From positions 3,341,001-3,405,000 of the forward strand of contig NC_062983.1 of the NCBI RefSeq assembly GCF_023078275.1: DNA of 64,000 bases, in the 5' to 3' direction. Positions 9,991 through 21,229 of the stretch are shown here, piece by piece. Source of the stretch: Leguminivora glycinivorella (lineage: Eukaryota > Arthropoda > Insecta > Lepidoptera > Tortricidae). How positions within the stretch are numbered: position 1 is the stretch's first letter; every line of letters begins with the position of its first letter. Under the pieces are notes generated by a model that had not been told where the DNA came from, made no database searches, and worked only from the letters and a program-made list of their open reading frames with translations. The position numbers and the translations under genes are program-made.

Positions 9991-10619
9991 GTGGCGATCG
10001 AACCTGCAATAGTCCGGTCGGACACAGCGTGGCGTGACATTAGTCCAGTGCGGATCGCTCCGCGCGGTCGGTCCGCGTGACACTAAAACCAGCCTTGTAC
10101 TTTGGCCAAACTGCGTTGCTGTCGCCAGCGCCACGTAGCGTCAGCGATTGTCACTTCGGCTAGGCTTCGGCATCGGCAGCTGTACTTTCAAGTTCAACAT
10201 AATGTACACTTAGAACAAGTCTGAACTCAGTTTCTTGAAGTTAGCGTTAGTAAACTAAACACCTACTTAGACGCGCTACCCACGTTTAATTTTAATTACG
10301 TCACCTCGTCCCACCTCACGTCCCTTTTCACAGTTACGTAAATTGAAAAAAGGATTTCGAATATTTGTCCCAAAAATACTCGGGTTCTATGAATACTATT
10401 TAGGATTAACCTTTCTTAGTTATCAAGACCAAGACCTGTTTAATGAAACGTTATTTAGTTAAATAAGGATGTTATATAAATCATTACAGAAACAGATTCA
10501 CGGCTTTGAGGACTTGAATGTGATTTTATCGACTGCCACTGGGTATACATTCCGCACCATCAATGTACCTATTCCATCAAGTCGATTCTTCATCATCATT
10601 ATTTTAGTCTAGTTGGCCA
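9991..10619. other. No gene recognised
   Basis: GC-richer non-coding DNA at 10000-10140, then AT-rich sequence. The 89-codon minus-strand frame at 9865-10134 has no domain. Confidence 0.45.
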
Positions 10620-10722
10620 TTGTACAGTAAACCAATTGGAACCCTAAGCTACAACCATGTCAAAATGACAAGCAGTAAGAGATTTCTTACAATAACGTCA
10701 CTATCAAAAAATCAAAATCGAT
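10620..10722. mobile_element. Fragment of a TA-flanked hairpin MITE
   Basis: ACAGTAAACCAATTGGAACC, AACCATGTCAAAATGACAAG and TAACGTCACTAT match parts of the full element at 55936-56075. The right arm is missing. Confidence 0.6.
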
Positions 10723-10759
10723 CGAAAATAGGCCACAGGGGCACTTTTACCCGTCACAT

Positions 10760-11160
10760 GTAGGTACATATTTAGAAAATATTTAAAATTGAATTGAAAT
10801 TACAATTGTTACTATTATATACTAATTCTAAGTTCTAACTAAAGTTAACTCTATACAATTAATTAGAGATGTAGAAGGTCTCTAAATGTCGAATTACAAC
10901 CAAGAACTACACTAAATATAAAAAGTACAAATACAAAAAAAAAAGTCTAAAATTACTTTAGAGGTGCAAATGACTCTAAATGTCACAACTAAAGATAAAA
11001 TGTATACTTAATATAATTCTCCTTAGAGATGTATATGGTCTCCAAGAGTCAAAATCATATATTTAAAATATTCACTAAAAGAAAGGAAACAAACGACAAC
11101 CGAACAAAGTGCCCTAATTTAATAAAAATTAGAATTAAAGTTACTAAGTTATAACAGCCC
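10760..11160 (-). mobile_element. Degenerate LINE 3' region
   Basis: Repeated motifs such as CTTTAGAGGTGCAAATGACTC and TTAGAGATGTAGAAGGTCTC resemble, inverted, the LINE tail inserted at 1516-1941. The assignment rests on this resemblance only. Confidence 0.4.
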
Positions 11161-11207
11161 CAGTAAGCTTAAACAGACCGGTCTTCACAGACTATGACAT
11201 AGTTCTA

Positions 11208-12400
11208 CGAGGGTCATGCCAAAAGAAATTAGATACTCAAAATTTACATACTTTATTCTTTATTATAGCTATCTATTTTTTCGAAGTATTCACCGTGAAC
11301 ACGTATACACTTTTACATCCGTCTAAACCACTTAGAAAATACCGATGACCACTCTTCTTTAGACACCTCAGAAATTTCATAATTATACGCAGCCAGGGCG
11401 TCTTCTTTGTTCTCAAATCTCTTTCCTTTTAATTTTTCTTTAATTTTAGGAAAAAGGTAAAAATCACAGGGGGCTAGGTCAGGGGAATATGGGGGGTGGG
11501 GCAGAATAGTTACGTTTTTTGAGCTGAAATAGTCAAGTGTTCTAGCGGAAGTGTGCGGAGCAGCGTTGTCGTGGTGCCAGAGCAGGTGCCGGGTTCCTGA
11601 TTTCGGCCGCTTGTCACACCAAGCTGACAGTACTCTTGGGGCACAAACTGTCACATACCATTCTGAATTAACTGTCTTTTGATCTTCTAGCACTATTGTA
11701 GCAATATGTCCCGTCTTGCAGAAAAATGAGGCAACCATTTGTTTTTGTGTACTTCGGGTTCGGCGACATTTTGTTGGCGTCGGTTCATCTACAAAACACC
11801 ATACTGTGGACTGTCACTTTGTTTCGGGATCGTAGTTATATAGCCATGTTTCGTCACCTGTAAGTATATCATATACGTTTTTTTTCTCGCCTGCGTCGAA
11901 TTTATCTATCATAAATTTGCACCAATCCATGCGACGGGGTTTCTATAAATCGGTGAGCTTGTGCGGCACCCATCTTGAAAAACGCTTATGAAGAGACAGT
12001 TTACTATGAATTATAGTTTGCAATGCTGCTGATCCAAAGCCCAGTTCACGTTCGAGCTCTACATATGTAATTCGTCGGTTCGCACGAATATTTTTTTCCA
12101 CAGCCTGTACATTTTCTTCAGTGACTGCGGTTGGCGGCCGTCCGGTCTTCGCCTCATCTTTAAAGCTCTCCCGTCCTCTTTTAAATTCAGCAAACCAATT
12201 AAAAACAGTTGCACGTGAACACGCAGACTCTCCAAAAGTCGAGACTAAAAGTTCAAAACACTCTTGAGGTTTTAAACCTTTTTTAAAGTCATAATATATC
12301 ATAACACGAAAATCACGTCCAGTAAGCTCCATTGTTGCGGAAAATTCCCGCCAAAATTATTTAGAAAAAAAATAATTAAAAAAAGAATCCTAAGAATTTC
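11208..12400 (-). mobile_element. Mariner (Tc1/mariner) transposon, inactive
   Basis: The 3' inverted repeat CGAGGGTCATGCCAAAAG begins at 11208 directly after a TA dinucleotide, the expected target. I do not find a matching inverted repeat upstream of the transposase, so the 5' end appears lost or strongly diverged; the right boundary given is approximate. Confidence 0.75.
11313..12332 (-). pseudogene. Mariner transposase with two in-frame stops
   Basis: This is a single frame of 340 codons, the normal length for mariner. The ATG at 12330-12332 is followed by an N-terminal helix-turn-helix region, a GRPP-containing linker, and the WVPHKL block that mariners place before the catalytic core. 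The catalytic residues are visible: Asp in TGDETW, Asp in HHDNAAPH, and Asp in APCDFYLFP, with 34 residues between the last two (canonical DD34D). In-frame stops occur at 11943-11945 (TAG) and at about 11825 (TGA, after PETK). There is no frameshift. Cut-and-paste transposition at TA would require both stops to be suppressed, so the copy is dead but recently so. Confidence 0.9.
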
Positions 12401-13311
12401 CAAGTGTTCCATTTTTAAATTTATAAGCAAATAACCTACCTTTACAATTGTGTATAACTGGCCAGTATCGATCAAATGACCATGGAGTATCCAGTACAGT
12501 TGCCTAAATGGTTGACGGTACATATAGCTCAAGCTTCGCTTTGTGAAAGTCACTTATCCCATCGTGGGCTAATCTCATCCAGAGTGCCCACGATTTTACG
12601 AATATCATACACGCAATGAGCCAACAGACATCAGGCACTTTTTTCACCCGAAAGTCAATCTAGCAACATTTTGGTCCATTCTGCCTGGCAACATATTATA
12701 ACCCGTCTAAGCCTGGTAATTATTTCTACCCACACGTCAAGCCGGTAAGAAGCCCCAAAAGTTTCATTTCATCTTACAGTACAAGGAACTGACGCTTTGA
12801 AGTTTCTTCCACGAAGTAATAAAGTCATCGACCAAAATTAGAAAGCTGAAGTGGTAACTATAGATGAGGGAACCAATTACAGGTTCCCGGGGTCAGCTTG
12901 GATCGAAGTAAACAGAGGCCGAACTGTGGTTCATAAGAATTAATATCAGTTGGTTTGTGGTCTAAGAAAGAAACGGAGAGAACAAAATCACAACACAAGA
13001 GAACAAACAACAATGTGTTTTTGTTTTAAATGTTTTAATTTTTTGTGGTTGCTATTTTGAAGAATACAATTTAGTTTAGGTTACTTTAGTTTATTATTTA
13101 TTTTTATGCACTTCTTATGGATATGACATCAGATTTTGTCGAATAACTGTTAAGAGTTAAAGGCAATCTGTAGTCTAGGTACATATCAATTGATTGAAAT
13201 AGGTTTAAGCTGATTGTGGATGGGTACCTAATATAGTAACGTTAATGAATTTAAAGAAAACATCCATGACTCAAGAACAAAACATTGATACAAAGATTTG
13301 AATACATTTAT
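12401..13311. other. No gene recognised
   Basis: AT-rich unassigned DNA. The minus-strand frame at 12299-12553 overlaps the mariner 5' flank and has no domain. Confidence 0.45.
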
Positions 13312-13360
13312 ACTGGGATCGAATACCGGTAAGAACACTTGATTTGTTTGATGAGCACTA
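13312..13360 (+). mobile_element. SINE-1 fragment
   Basis: CTGGGATCGAATACCGGTAA and the following TTGATTTGTTTGATGAGCAC match the B-box region and its 3' flank in the SINE-1 copies at 21923 and 25550. Confidence 0.6.
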
Positions 13361-13382
13361 TTAGTAGGTCAATAATCACTAT

Positions 13383-13867
13383 TTAATTCACTGCACCAGA
13401 CTGGTCGTTAAAATAACCTAACCTAAATCTATTTTGTATGTCTTTCCCATCACGGAACAAATGTTCTGGACCTTTGGGATGCGCGCGCGGAGCAGAAGCC
13501 CACCCTTTTGACACATGAAAATGTAAATCCTTATTGTTATCAAAATAACTCGCTCTTTTTATATCCTTAGACCACCCTTGTTTATACATGCGGTGACCCG
13601 CCTCGGCGCTCGGGAATACATTATTGGACTTGTGAACAGACAATTTCAATGTTGATATTGACATGAAAATAATTATGTTTGCCGGCCAACTCTACAATTC
13701 TGATCCGATTCTATCTTGCTTAAATAGAAATACTGTTTGCCTGGAAAAATTGAACTGGTCGTATCTTTAGGTGAGGTGGGCGTAATTGGATTAAACTTGG
13801 AGTAAAAAATATCGGGAAAGGAAAGGGATTCTGTATTTCTTGACATTATTATTCTGTTCATCAACAT
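13383..13867 (-). other. Two adjacent unidentified open frames
   Basis: Two minus-strand frames, 13673-13867 (64 codons) and 13383-13664 (93 codons), lie end to end in different frames. The downstream one is rich in basic and aromatic residues (for example RDGKDIQNRFRLGYFND). I do not recognise either product. They may be remnants of one frameshifted mobile-element or host-derived coding sequence, or chance. No repeat copy of this stretch exists in the window. Confidence 0.25.
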
Positions 13868-14044
13868 TTATTTTGTTGTCATTAATATTCTTTATCAGTT
13901 CTAGTGTATTGATTTTGTTATTTCTTTTTTAGACTGTTTTTCTATCTGCACAGGCGCTATTGATTCCCTACGAAAGACGATTTAGGGAGGGGCGCTTTTG
14001 TAAGAAAATATAAGACGGCAGTAGGTTTTTATAGTTCTAGTGTA

Positions 14045-14360
14045 AATGTAACAAAGCGCTGACTTTCAATCCGGAGGTCGCGGGTTCGAACCCCGGCTCA
14101 TACCAATGAGTTTTTCGGAACTTATGTGCGAAATGTCGTTTGATATTTGCCGCTTATTAGTCGCTTTTCGGTGAAGGAAAACATCGTGAGGAAACCGGAC
14201 TAATTTCAATAAGGCCTAGTTTCCCTTCGGGTTGAAAGGTCAGATGGCAGTCGCTTTCGTAAAACTAGTGTCTACGCCAAATCTTGGGATTAGTTGTCAA
14301 AGCGGACCCCAGGCTCTCATGAGCCGTGGTAAATACCGGGTTAACGCCAGGAGAATGATA
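14045..14360 (+). mobile_element. SINE-2, fullest copy (tRNA-derived)
   Basis: The tRNA-like 5' part ends with GGTCGCGGGTTCGAACCCC, a good B-box. The body follows: GAGTTTTTCGGAACTTATGT, GGTGAAGGAAAACATCGTG, GATTAGTTGTCAAAGCGG, GAGCCGTGGTAAATACCGGG. The 3' end is GAGAATGATAGTG. The A-box part is degenerate. SINEs have no coding capacity and borrow a LINE machinery. Other copies are at 7320, 36637 and 45098. Confidence 0.85.
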
Positions 14361-14379
14361 GTGTAATGTAACAAATACA

Positions 14380-14795
14380 ATACGTTTTTAGAATGTTATT
14401 AGAATTAGTTTTTAGAAAGCCGATTTCTTGAAGTGTAGAATTAGTTTTATTTTATTTTACTTCTTTATTTTTATTTTACTTCTTAAAATGCTATTTTTTT
14501 CTCCTTTTGTAATTTAAATATGTTTGTTTTGTAGTGTAAATAGTATGTTTTATGTGTGTTTTTTCTTCTTCTCGATCTCTTCTCTTTATTGTTCTGTGTG
14601 TGTTATCTGTCGTGGCATCACCGAAAGGGCCCTACGGAAGACCAGCGCTGGCTTTCAGCTAGCAATATGCTGCTGTTGGGTCCATTTCGTGATGCACACT
14701 TAATGTTCTGTTCTCTGTTTCTTGTTTTCTAGTTGCTTGTACTTGTATGTACGTGTTGTGAATGTCACGAATAAATGTCTTTTATCTTTAGGTTT
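14380..14795 (+). mobile_element. LINE 3' UTR (ACCAGCGCTGG family)
   Basis: CTACGGAAGACCAGCGCTGG and AGCAATATGCTGCTG are followed by a 3' end GAATAAATGTCTTTTATC. The layout equals that at 53711-54325. No coding sequence is recognisable. Confidence 0.65.
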
Positions 14796-15067
14796 TTTTA
14801 GATGTATTTTCACATAAAATGTAAATGGTATTCTTAAAATCAGCGTTTAAAATAAAAATTTACATTTTTTTTTCTAAAAAAATGTTTTTTGCTACGAGTC
14901 ACTAGTTACTTTTTGATATCTATCAACGAGGATAGTTAGATTATGTCCGATAACGGCATCATCGCCATCAAAACAGCGTTTTGTTTAGAGAAATAAAAGT
15001 AATTGTTTTTTTTATGCTTATAACTCTGAAAGTTTATACAACATTTTACTCTTCATTAGAAGATAAT

Positions 15068-15175
15068 ATTAATATTTATTTATTTAAACTTTATTGCAAA
15101 GTAAAAAAATGAACAAAAGGCGAACTTAATACCAAAAGGCATTCTCTACGTCACGTAATTCAGAGATCAATAAGA
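15068..15175 (-). mobile_element. LINE 3' terminus
   Basis: The minus strand reads AGAATGCCTTTTGGTATTAAG, TTCGCCTTTTGTTC, then GCAATAAAGTTTAAATAAAT. A hairpin-like GCC/GGC block before AATAAA and an A/T simple tail is a common lepidopteran LINE terminus. Confidence 0.6.
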
Positions 15176-15788
15176 GCTAATAGGTGCAAGAAATATAACA
15201 AGACGAGAAATTGAATATCTACTTAATAAACCTAAATGGTTACGTACATATTGTTATACATCATACAAACGTTTATAAAAATAAAACTACATAATACGAG
15301 TATACCTACTTACAAATTTACATAAATATACTTACATATACTATGCATATATACATATTATATACCTACCCTATAACTATTACGACGCTTTAATAATGAG
15401 GAATACGCTGTTAAAATTATTCGGTTTCCTCATGTTACACCGTGTATATGCGCTTCCTATTACGTCACGGAATCTATTACGGCTGTCAAACCTTTGGGTG
15501 GATTTAGTTTACACTACGTCGCTCCTTCCATTAACATATGATCACCATAATAAAACATCCCCAGCACGAGACAGATGGATATGTCAATATGAAATCAATA
15601 TTCGAATCGTGGAGTGGTAAAACACCATGCTACGCTTGATTTGATTCAAATCAAGGATTATTTATACAGCGTGTAAACCTAATAAGGGCGATAAATGAAA
15701 CCAGGCATATAATTCAATATTGTTATCATTAATTAAGAGGTGTTTTTGAGTTACTCTTAATTTTCACCCCATAATGAATTTTTAAAAA
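15176..15788. other. No gene recognised
   Basis: AT-rich DNA left of the gypsy element. The 74-codon frame at 15396-15620 has no domain. Confidence 0.45.
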
Positions 15789-16019
15789 TGAGATATGATG
15801 AAGTTGGAGGGTTGAATGGAGGTTAAGTAAAACTGGTCATTATAGATGATGTGTGTTGTATTGTCAATAATCAATACAGAAGAGGACAAGTAAAACTAAA
15901 CATACTTTATATAGTAAATTATTGCTTACATGCTATTTTATTCACAAACGTGTGTCACATGTATGTTGCAGACAGTAACGTTAAGTTACTGTTAAAGTGT
16001 TAATTAGGGATATACTACA
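15789..16019 (-). repeat. 3' LTR of the gypsy element
   Basis: 231 bp. On the minus strand it starts TGTAGTATATCCC and ends CATCATATCTCA (TG...CA). A purine-rich tract precedes it. Confidence 0.92.
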
Positions 16020-16060
16020 TCTCCCCGTAAAGTTACTCTTCACCCCCACAAAGGAAGAGA
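16020..16060 (-). promoter_or_regulatory. Polypurine tract region
   Basis: Read on the minus strand, GGGGGTGAAGAGTAACTT and TACGGGGAGA lie directly before the 3' LTR. This is the position where plus-strand DNA synthesis is primed in LTR elements. The exact cleavage site is inferred. Confidence 0.6.
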
Positions 16061-16137
16061 AAAAAAAAAAGTGACATACGTGTATGAATTTACATTTTTT
16101 TTTAACTTATTTATTTTCAAATAACATAAACTTATTT

Positions 16138-19100
16138 TTATTTCAAATACATCTTAGTGTTATTCTTATGAGTTATATATATCTGATCATTTTTGGAAAT
16201 CTTAACATTAGGTGACATATCTTCTATAACCTCATAAGGTCCATTATAAATAGAATCTAATTTATTGCCTACTTGATTTTTCAAAAGTACTAAGTCTCCT
16301 GGTTTATATTGAACAGAATTCATTTTCTTATCATACATTAATTTTCTACTAAATTTACTAGACATTAAATTATTTCTAGCTTCTGATTGAGCTCTTTGTA
16401 ACCTATACTTAAATTCTTTAGGATAACTATCATAATTATAGAGAGGGTCGACAGAAGAAATTAAATTATTGGGCAAACGACAGTGTTTGCCGAAAACTAA
16501 TTCGAATGGCGTATATTGTGTCTCGGTATGCACGGTGGTGTTATATGAGAAACACCAATAACTTAACCAAGTGCTCCAATCGGTGCGGTTGTTACTACAT
16601 TGAATCCTAAGATACGCACCTAGATTTTTGTGTGTGTTTTCAAGCGCTCCTATGGTTTCGTGGTGATAAGCAGTCGAGTGTAGCTTATTAACACCTAATA
16701 ATTTACAAATATCGCTAAATACACTAGACATAAATTCGGTACCTTGATCCGTTATAATGTCGCTTGGAATGCCATATCTTAAAACGAAATTATTTACAAA
16801 AGCTTTACTTACAGATTCAGTGTCTTTTCTTTCTAACGGGTATGCTTCTACGAACTTAGTCAGTTCACACTGAATTGTTAATACGTACTTATAGTTATAA
16901 TTATCTATTTCTAAAGGTCCAAGTATATCTAAAGAAATTCTTTCAAAAGATGAGCTTGGTGTCGAAGTGATCACCATTGGTTCCTTAATGTACTTATTAG
17001 TGTGCTTGTTGTATTGACAATGTGCACATTTCTTAACGTACTCGTATACATCGTGGCTCATTCTAGGCCAGAAGTAGTGTTGCTTTATATTATTAAGCAT
17101 TCTATTAACCCCCGCGTGTCCACTGGTGGGTAATAGATGGAAATCGTTTAAAATAACTCGTATTTCGTCTTTATCGTATACTTTTGTAACACCTCTTGTT
17201 ACTAAGATCCTAGGAATATCACATTTATAGCTAGCTAAAAATTCATTTACTTTATGTGCATTTCGATTATTCTTTATAATTATAACTTCGCTTATGTTTT
17301 GCTCCTTGCAAAATTGTTCTAATTCCCTCGCTAACACGCCTACGGTAGATAACGATCGGGATGTTAGATACATGCACGATTTGCTTGGTACGTACCAAAA
17401 ATTTCCTTTACTACTCATTATTCCATTTCGACATGTCTTGTAGTTAGAGTTTAGTATTAATTCAATATAATTTTTTGGTGCTTTGATGATTTCCACCACT
17501 CTAGGTTGATCAAGCCTATCGTGTGCGGGATCATCTGTCACTAAGCTACCTTGATCACACGTTTGTTGTTGTTCTTGCTGCGCGCGTAACTTCCGTGATT
17601 GAGCTCTCGTTATGACTGATACAACGTTTGTCCTAATATTTTTTAAATCATCACTATTCATCGGTAAACGACTCAATGCGTCTGCAGCTGCATTGTTTCG
17701 TCCCGGAATGTATTCAATGTCAAAATTAAATTCCTCCAAATATAATCTATATTTGGTTAATCTGCTCGAAGGATCAGTCATTCCGAAAAGATAAATTAAA
17801 GGTTTATGGTCTGTGACAATTTTAAACTTTTTCCCATAGAGATATGGTCTAAAATGTCTTGTCGCCCAAACTATAGCTAGCAATTCCAAATCTATTATTG
17901 GGTATCGCGTTTCAGCTGGCTTAAGGTTTCGACTTGCATACGCGACTACTTTGCCATTAGAATTAGACAAAACTGCTCCTAAGCCTATCTTTGAAGCATC
18001 TGTATGTAAGGTAAACACATTATTTTCAGAAAAATCAGGGTAATCTAGAACTTGTGGACCTGTAAGTATTTCTTTCAATTTTATAAAGGCTGTTTCACAC
18101 TCTGGGGTCCAGTTGAAAACTGCATTTTTCTTAGAAAGTTGATTTAATGGATAAGCGATATTCGCAAAATTTTGAATAAACCGTCTGTAATAATTGGCAA
18201 ATGCTACGAATCTTTTAACCTCATCTGTATTTGTTGGTCTTGGATATTTATTTAATGCTTCTACTTTTGCTGGATCGGGTTCTACTCCATTTGAAGTAAT
18301 TTTATGGCCTAAATACATTATGTCTTTTCGCAAAAATTCACACTTTAATGGATTTAGCTTAAGATTTGTACTTCTCAATCGTTCTAACACTCGAATAAGA
18401 TTATGGTTGTGTGACGTCATGGAGTTTCCTATGACAATGCAATCGTCTAAATATATGAAACATTGTTTGTAATTTAATCCGGACATGGCAATAGTCATAA
18501 GTCTAGAGAAAACACTAGGGCTTGTTCGCAGTCCCATGGGACATCGCTTCATTTGATACATCTTATCGGTCGTAAACGCTGTATACTTTCTAGATTCTTT
18601 GTCTAAAGCTAGTTGGTAATAACCTTGAGAAAGATCAAGTTTTGAAAAATATATACTACCTGCAAGGGAATCTAATATTTCTGTTATATTGGGTAGTGGG
18701 AACTTATCATCCTGTATCTTATTGTTAAGCTGCCTATAATCAACAACTAACCTCCACTTCTTTTCTCCTAACTTATCACATTTTTTGGGAACTAGCAAAA
18801 CTGGGCTGGACCATTCTGAAGTGGTCTCCTCTATTATATCGTTATCTAACATATTTTTAATCTGAGTTTGAAGTTCATTACGTAAAGCATGTGGTATTCT
18901 GTATGGCTTTACGTATACCGGACTTGCATTATCTTTTAACTTAATTTTGTGTTGTAGCAAGTTAGTTGTAGTTAGCTTGTCGCCGGGCAGATGAAAAACA
19001 TCTGCGTATTTTGCGCAAATTTGTTCTATGCTTAATTGTTCCTCTTTATTTAAATAAGTTTCTAAATTTAAAAGATCCAATAATGTTTTTACTCTATCAA

Positions 19101-20976
19101 CACTAATTTTCCTTGAATCAAAATTGCAAATATCAAAATGACATAATCTGTGTACATTCAAACTTGATAAATCTAAACTGACTGGCTTATCTGTCGTATT
19201 TAATATTCGTACTGGTATTTTACCTTTCTCTGGTCTTGAAATGACACCTGCTACAAAAACGCCTTCTTGCATTTCTTCCGATAGTACTACACAATCATCG
19301 GTCAGCTGTGACGCGATGTGAGTCATAATTTCGCAGCGAGGTGGTATGTTTTGAATAAAACTACTTTTAGAATACACGTTCATAGGTATTGAGACAGTTT
19401 GACCTTTGTCCTCTAAAAATAATGCATTATGTTTATAACTTATGTCTGCATTGTAACGTAAGAAAAATTTTTCACCTAAAATAGCTTCAGCTGAGCATTG
19501 CAAATTCTTAAAAACATGAAACTTTCCTTTGCAAATAAAACCGTTAAAGTCTAAATCTAAATAAATGTATCCGTCTGAAATTAAATCTCCACAAACTCCA
19601 GTAATAGTAATGCTATCTCCTTGTAATCGTTTAAGGAGATCGGGTTTGTCTTGCAAATATTCATACCTAATAGCACATAGGCCTGCTCCACTGTCGGCCA
19701 AAAGTTTTAATTTATGTCCATTACCTACAATACAATTTACCGTACTATAATTATTTTTGTTATAGTTAAATATCGCACTATTCATGTTAGTCACGAAAAA
19801 ACTGCTTATTTGGTTTACGTCCTCATTTGTCGATCGTATGTGTTGAGCACGTGAGTGCGCGGGCGCGGGCCGCGGCGGGGTCGCGCGCGCAGGTCGGCGA
19901 ACGCTGGATGCGCGGTCAGCAAAAGGCTGTGGCCGCGTAGCTCTATTTGTCGGGAAGTGTTGCGAAATACTTGCATTACGGCTATTATTAGAATAATACC
20001 GTGTTCTAAATGTATTTCTGTCTGTATTATAACTCTTACCCCTATCGTAACGATTTGAATAATTATTTCGGTTCCCGTTATTATGATAATTATTACGAGA
20101 ACGTCCCCGTCTGTAATGTAGGATCTGATCGTCGCGTGGTGACGAGCTATACTCATCAATGGCTGTCCTAATAGCTTCAGGCAAGGATGTAAATTGCCTA
20201 GAAGATATTATTGTGCTTAATTTTGGGTCTGAAAGACCATCTGCAAAGCGCTTAATAGCTGACTTTTCGTTCAGTGGCCGCAGTACGTCGTACCTACTGT
20301 CGTTACCGTCGGCCTGAGAAATAGTCAAATTGACAAAAAGATCCTCAATTTCAGCTCCGAAAGCTTCTATTGTTCTCCTACCTTGTCTTGCTCTGTACAG
20401 CTGAGCCTGAATTGATTCGGACGATTTTTTAGGAAGCAAAAATGTACGCATATCCGAAACGAGAGATTCTACGCTAACGTATGACGTCTTTAACCTGAGC
20501 TTAGCGCTAGACGAAAGTCTTGTTTTTAAAACAAATTCTATCAATGTCTGCTGAGATTCGGTATTAATAATCGTACTGTACATAAGAATACCATCTATTA
20601 ACTGTTTAGTTGCATCCTCTTGCCCTGTCATGACGGGCAACAAGGCGATGGCCGTTTTAACATCAAAACTAGGTTTAGCCATTTTTTCGTCTGTTTGGGA
20701 ATCTGTATCAAAGAATAGTAACGATAACTTAATCCTCTCGTAAGTGTCTTTGACTTCGCCTATAAGTCTATTACCTAATTCTATTTCTGAAGAACTAAAT
20801 TCATCCTGCTTTTTCTTTAACTGAGACACAATATCCGCAAAATGGTTATATAATTCATTTGATTCCTCTAATTTCCTTCTACCTATTTCTTTCCGTCGCC
20901 TCTCTGGACCTAACTTAGAAATATCCTCTTTCAACTTATTTAGTTTATCGCGTAAAGACTGTAATTCTAATAACAT
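16138..20976 (-). CDS. Gag-Pol polyprotein of the gypsy element
   Basis: One uninterrupted frame of 1612 residues starting at ATG 20974-20976. Residues 1-70 form a charged coiled-coil-like region, then a gag region to about 290, then an Arg/Asn-rich basic stretch (about 290-370) where a CCHC knuckle would be expected but none is seen. The protease motif LADSGAG is near residue 425. The reverse transcriptase spans about 690-870 with the active site YLDDC near 842. RNase H follows with HTDASKIGLG near 990. The integrase has a His2Cys2 zinc region (to CAHCQYNK, about 1280-1325), an Asp-Asp-Glu core (DILGPL, TDQGTEF, GALENTH; about 1350-1440) and a GPYEV C-terminal motif near 1580. All catalytic residues I can check are present, so activity is possible. 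Gag and pol share one frame, with no frameshift between them. Confidence 0.93.
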   Translation of the reverse strand: MLLELQSLRDKLNKLKEDISKLGPERRRKEIGRRKLEESNELYNHFADIVSQLKKKQDEFSSSEIELGNRLIGEVKDTYERIKLSLLFFDTDSQTDEKMAKPSFDVKTAIALLPVMTGQEDATKQLIDGILMYSTIINTESQQTLIEFVLKTRLSSSAKLRLKTSYVSVESLVSDMRTFLLPKKSSESIQAQLYRARQGRRTIEAFGAEIEDLFVNLTISQADGNDSRYDVLRPLNEKSAIKRFADGLSDPKLSTIISSRQFTSLPEAIRTAIDEYSSSPRDDQILHYRRGRSRNNYHNNGNRNNYSNRYDRGKSYNTDRNTFRTRYYSNNSRNASISQHFPTNRATRPQPFADRASSVRRPARATPPRPAPAHSRAQHIRSTNEDVNQISSFFVTNMNSAIFNYNKNNYSTVNCIVGNGHKLKLLADSGAGLCAIRYEYLQDKPDLLKRLQGDSITITGVCGDLISDGYIYLDLDFNGFICKGKFHVFKNLQCSAEAILGEKFFLRYNADISYKHNALFLEDKGQTVSIPMNVYSKSSFIQNIPPRCEIMTHIASQLTDDCVVLSEEMQEGVFVAGVISRPEKGKIPVRILNTTDKPVSLDLSSLNVHRLCHFDICNFDSRKISVDRVKTLLDLLNLETYLNKEEQLSIEQICAKYADVFHLPGDKLTTTNLLQHKIKLKDNASPVYVKPYRIPHALRNELQTQIKNMLDNDIIEETTSEWSSPVLLVPKKCDKLGEKKWRLVVDYRQLNNKIQDDKFPLPNITEILDSLAGSIYFSKLDLSQGYYQLALDKESRKYTAFTTDKMYQMKRCPMGLRTSPSVFSRLMTIAMSGLNYKQCFIYLDDCIVIGNSMTSHNHNLIRVLERLRSTNLKLNPLKCEFLRKDIMYLGHKITSNGVEPDPAKVEALNKYPRPTNTDEVKRFVAFANYYRRFIQNFANIAYPLNQLSKKNAVFNWTPECETAFIKLKEILTGPQVLDYPDFSENNVFTLHTDASKIGLGAVLSNSNGKVVAYASRNLKPAETRYPIIDLELLAIVWATRHFRPYLYGKKFKIVTDHKPLIYLFGMTDPSSRLTKYRLYLEEFNFDIEYIPGRNNAAADALSRLPMNSDDLKNIRTNVVSVITRAQSRKLRAQQEQQQTCDQGSLVTDDPAHDRLDQPRVVEIIKAPKNYIELILNSNYKTCRNGIMSSKGNFWYVPSKSCMYLTSRSLSTVGVLARELEQFCKEQNISEVIIIKNNRNAHKVNEFLASYKCDIPRILVTRGVTKVYDKDEIRVILNDFHLLPTSGHAGVNRMLNNIKQHYFWPRMSHDVYEYVKKCAHCQYNKHTNKYIKEPMVITSTPSSSFERISLDILGPLEIDNYNYKYVLTIQCELTKFVEAYPLERKDTESVSKAFVNNFVLRYGIPSDIITDQGTEFMSSVFSDICKLLGVNKLHSTAYHHETIGALENTHKNLGAYLRIQCSNNRTDWSTWLSYWCFSYNTTVHTETQYTPFELVFGKHCRLPNNLISSVDPLYNYDSYPKEFKYRLQRAQSEARNNLMSSKFSRKLMYDKKMNSVQYKPGDLVLLKNQVGNKLDSIYNGPYEVIEDMSPNVKISKNDQIYITHKNNTKMYLK

Positions 20977-21229
20977 AATAAATTTGTCACCTCAATTAAT
21001 CAATATACAAAAAAAAAATGCTGCAAAAAGGATCCCTATAAATTGCTAAATAACATGACAAAATAATATAACTAACTTACATAGATAGCGGCAATGTACT
21101 TCGCTTAGTAGGTCATGTTGAATTGTTGACGCTGCATTCCGCGCTGGCACGGGCGGGCGGTCGGGCTGTCGCGTGACGCTGGCTGGCAACGTGAGTCTTC
21201 CATGTGCACGTGACCGATGCTCTGAAGAT

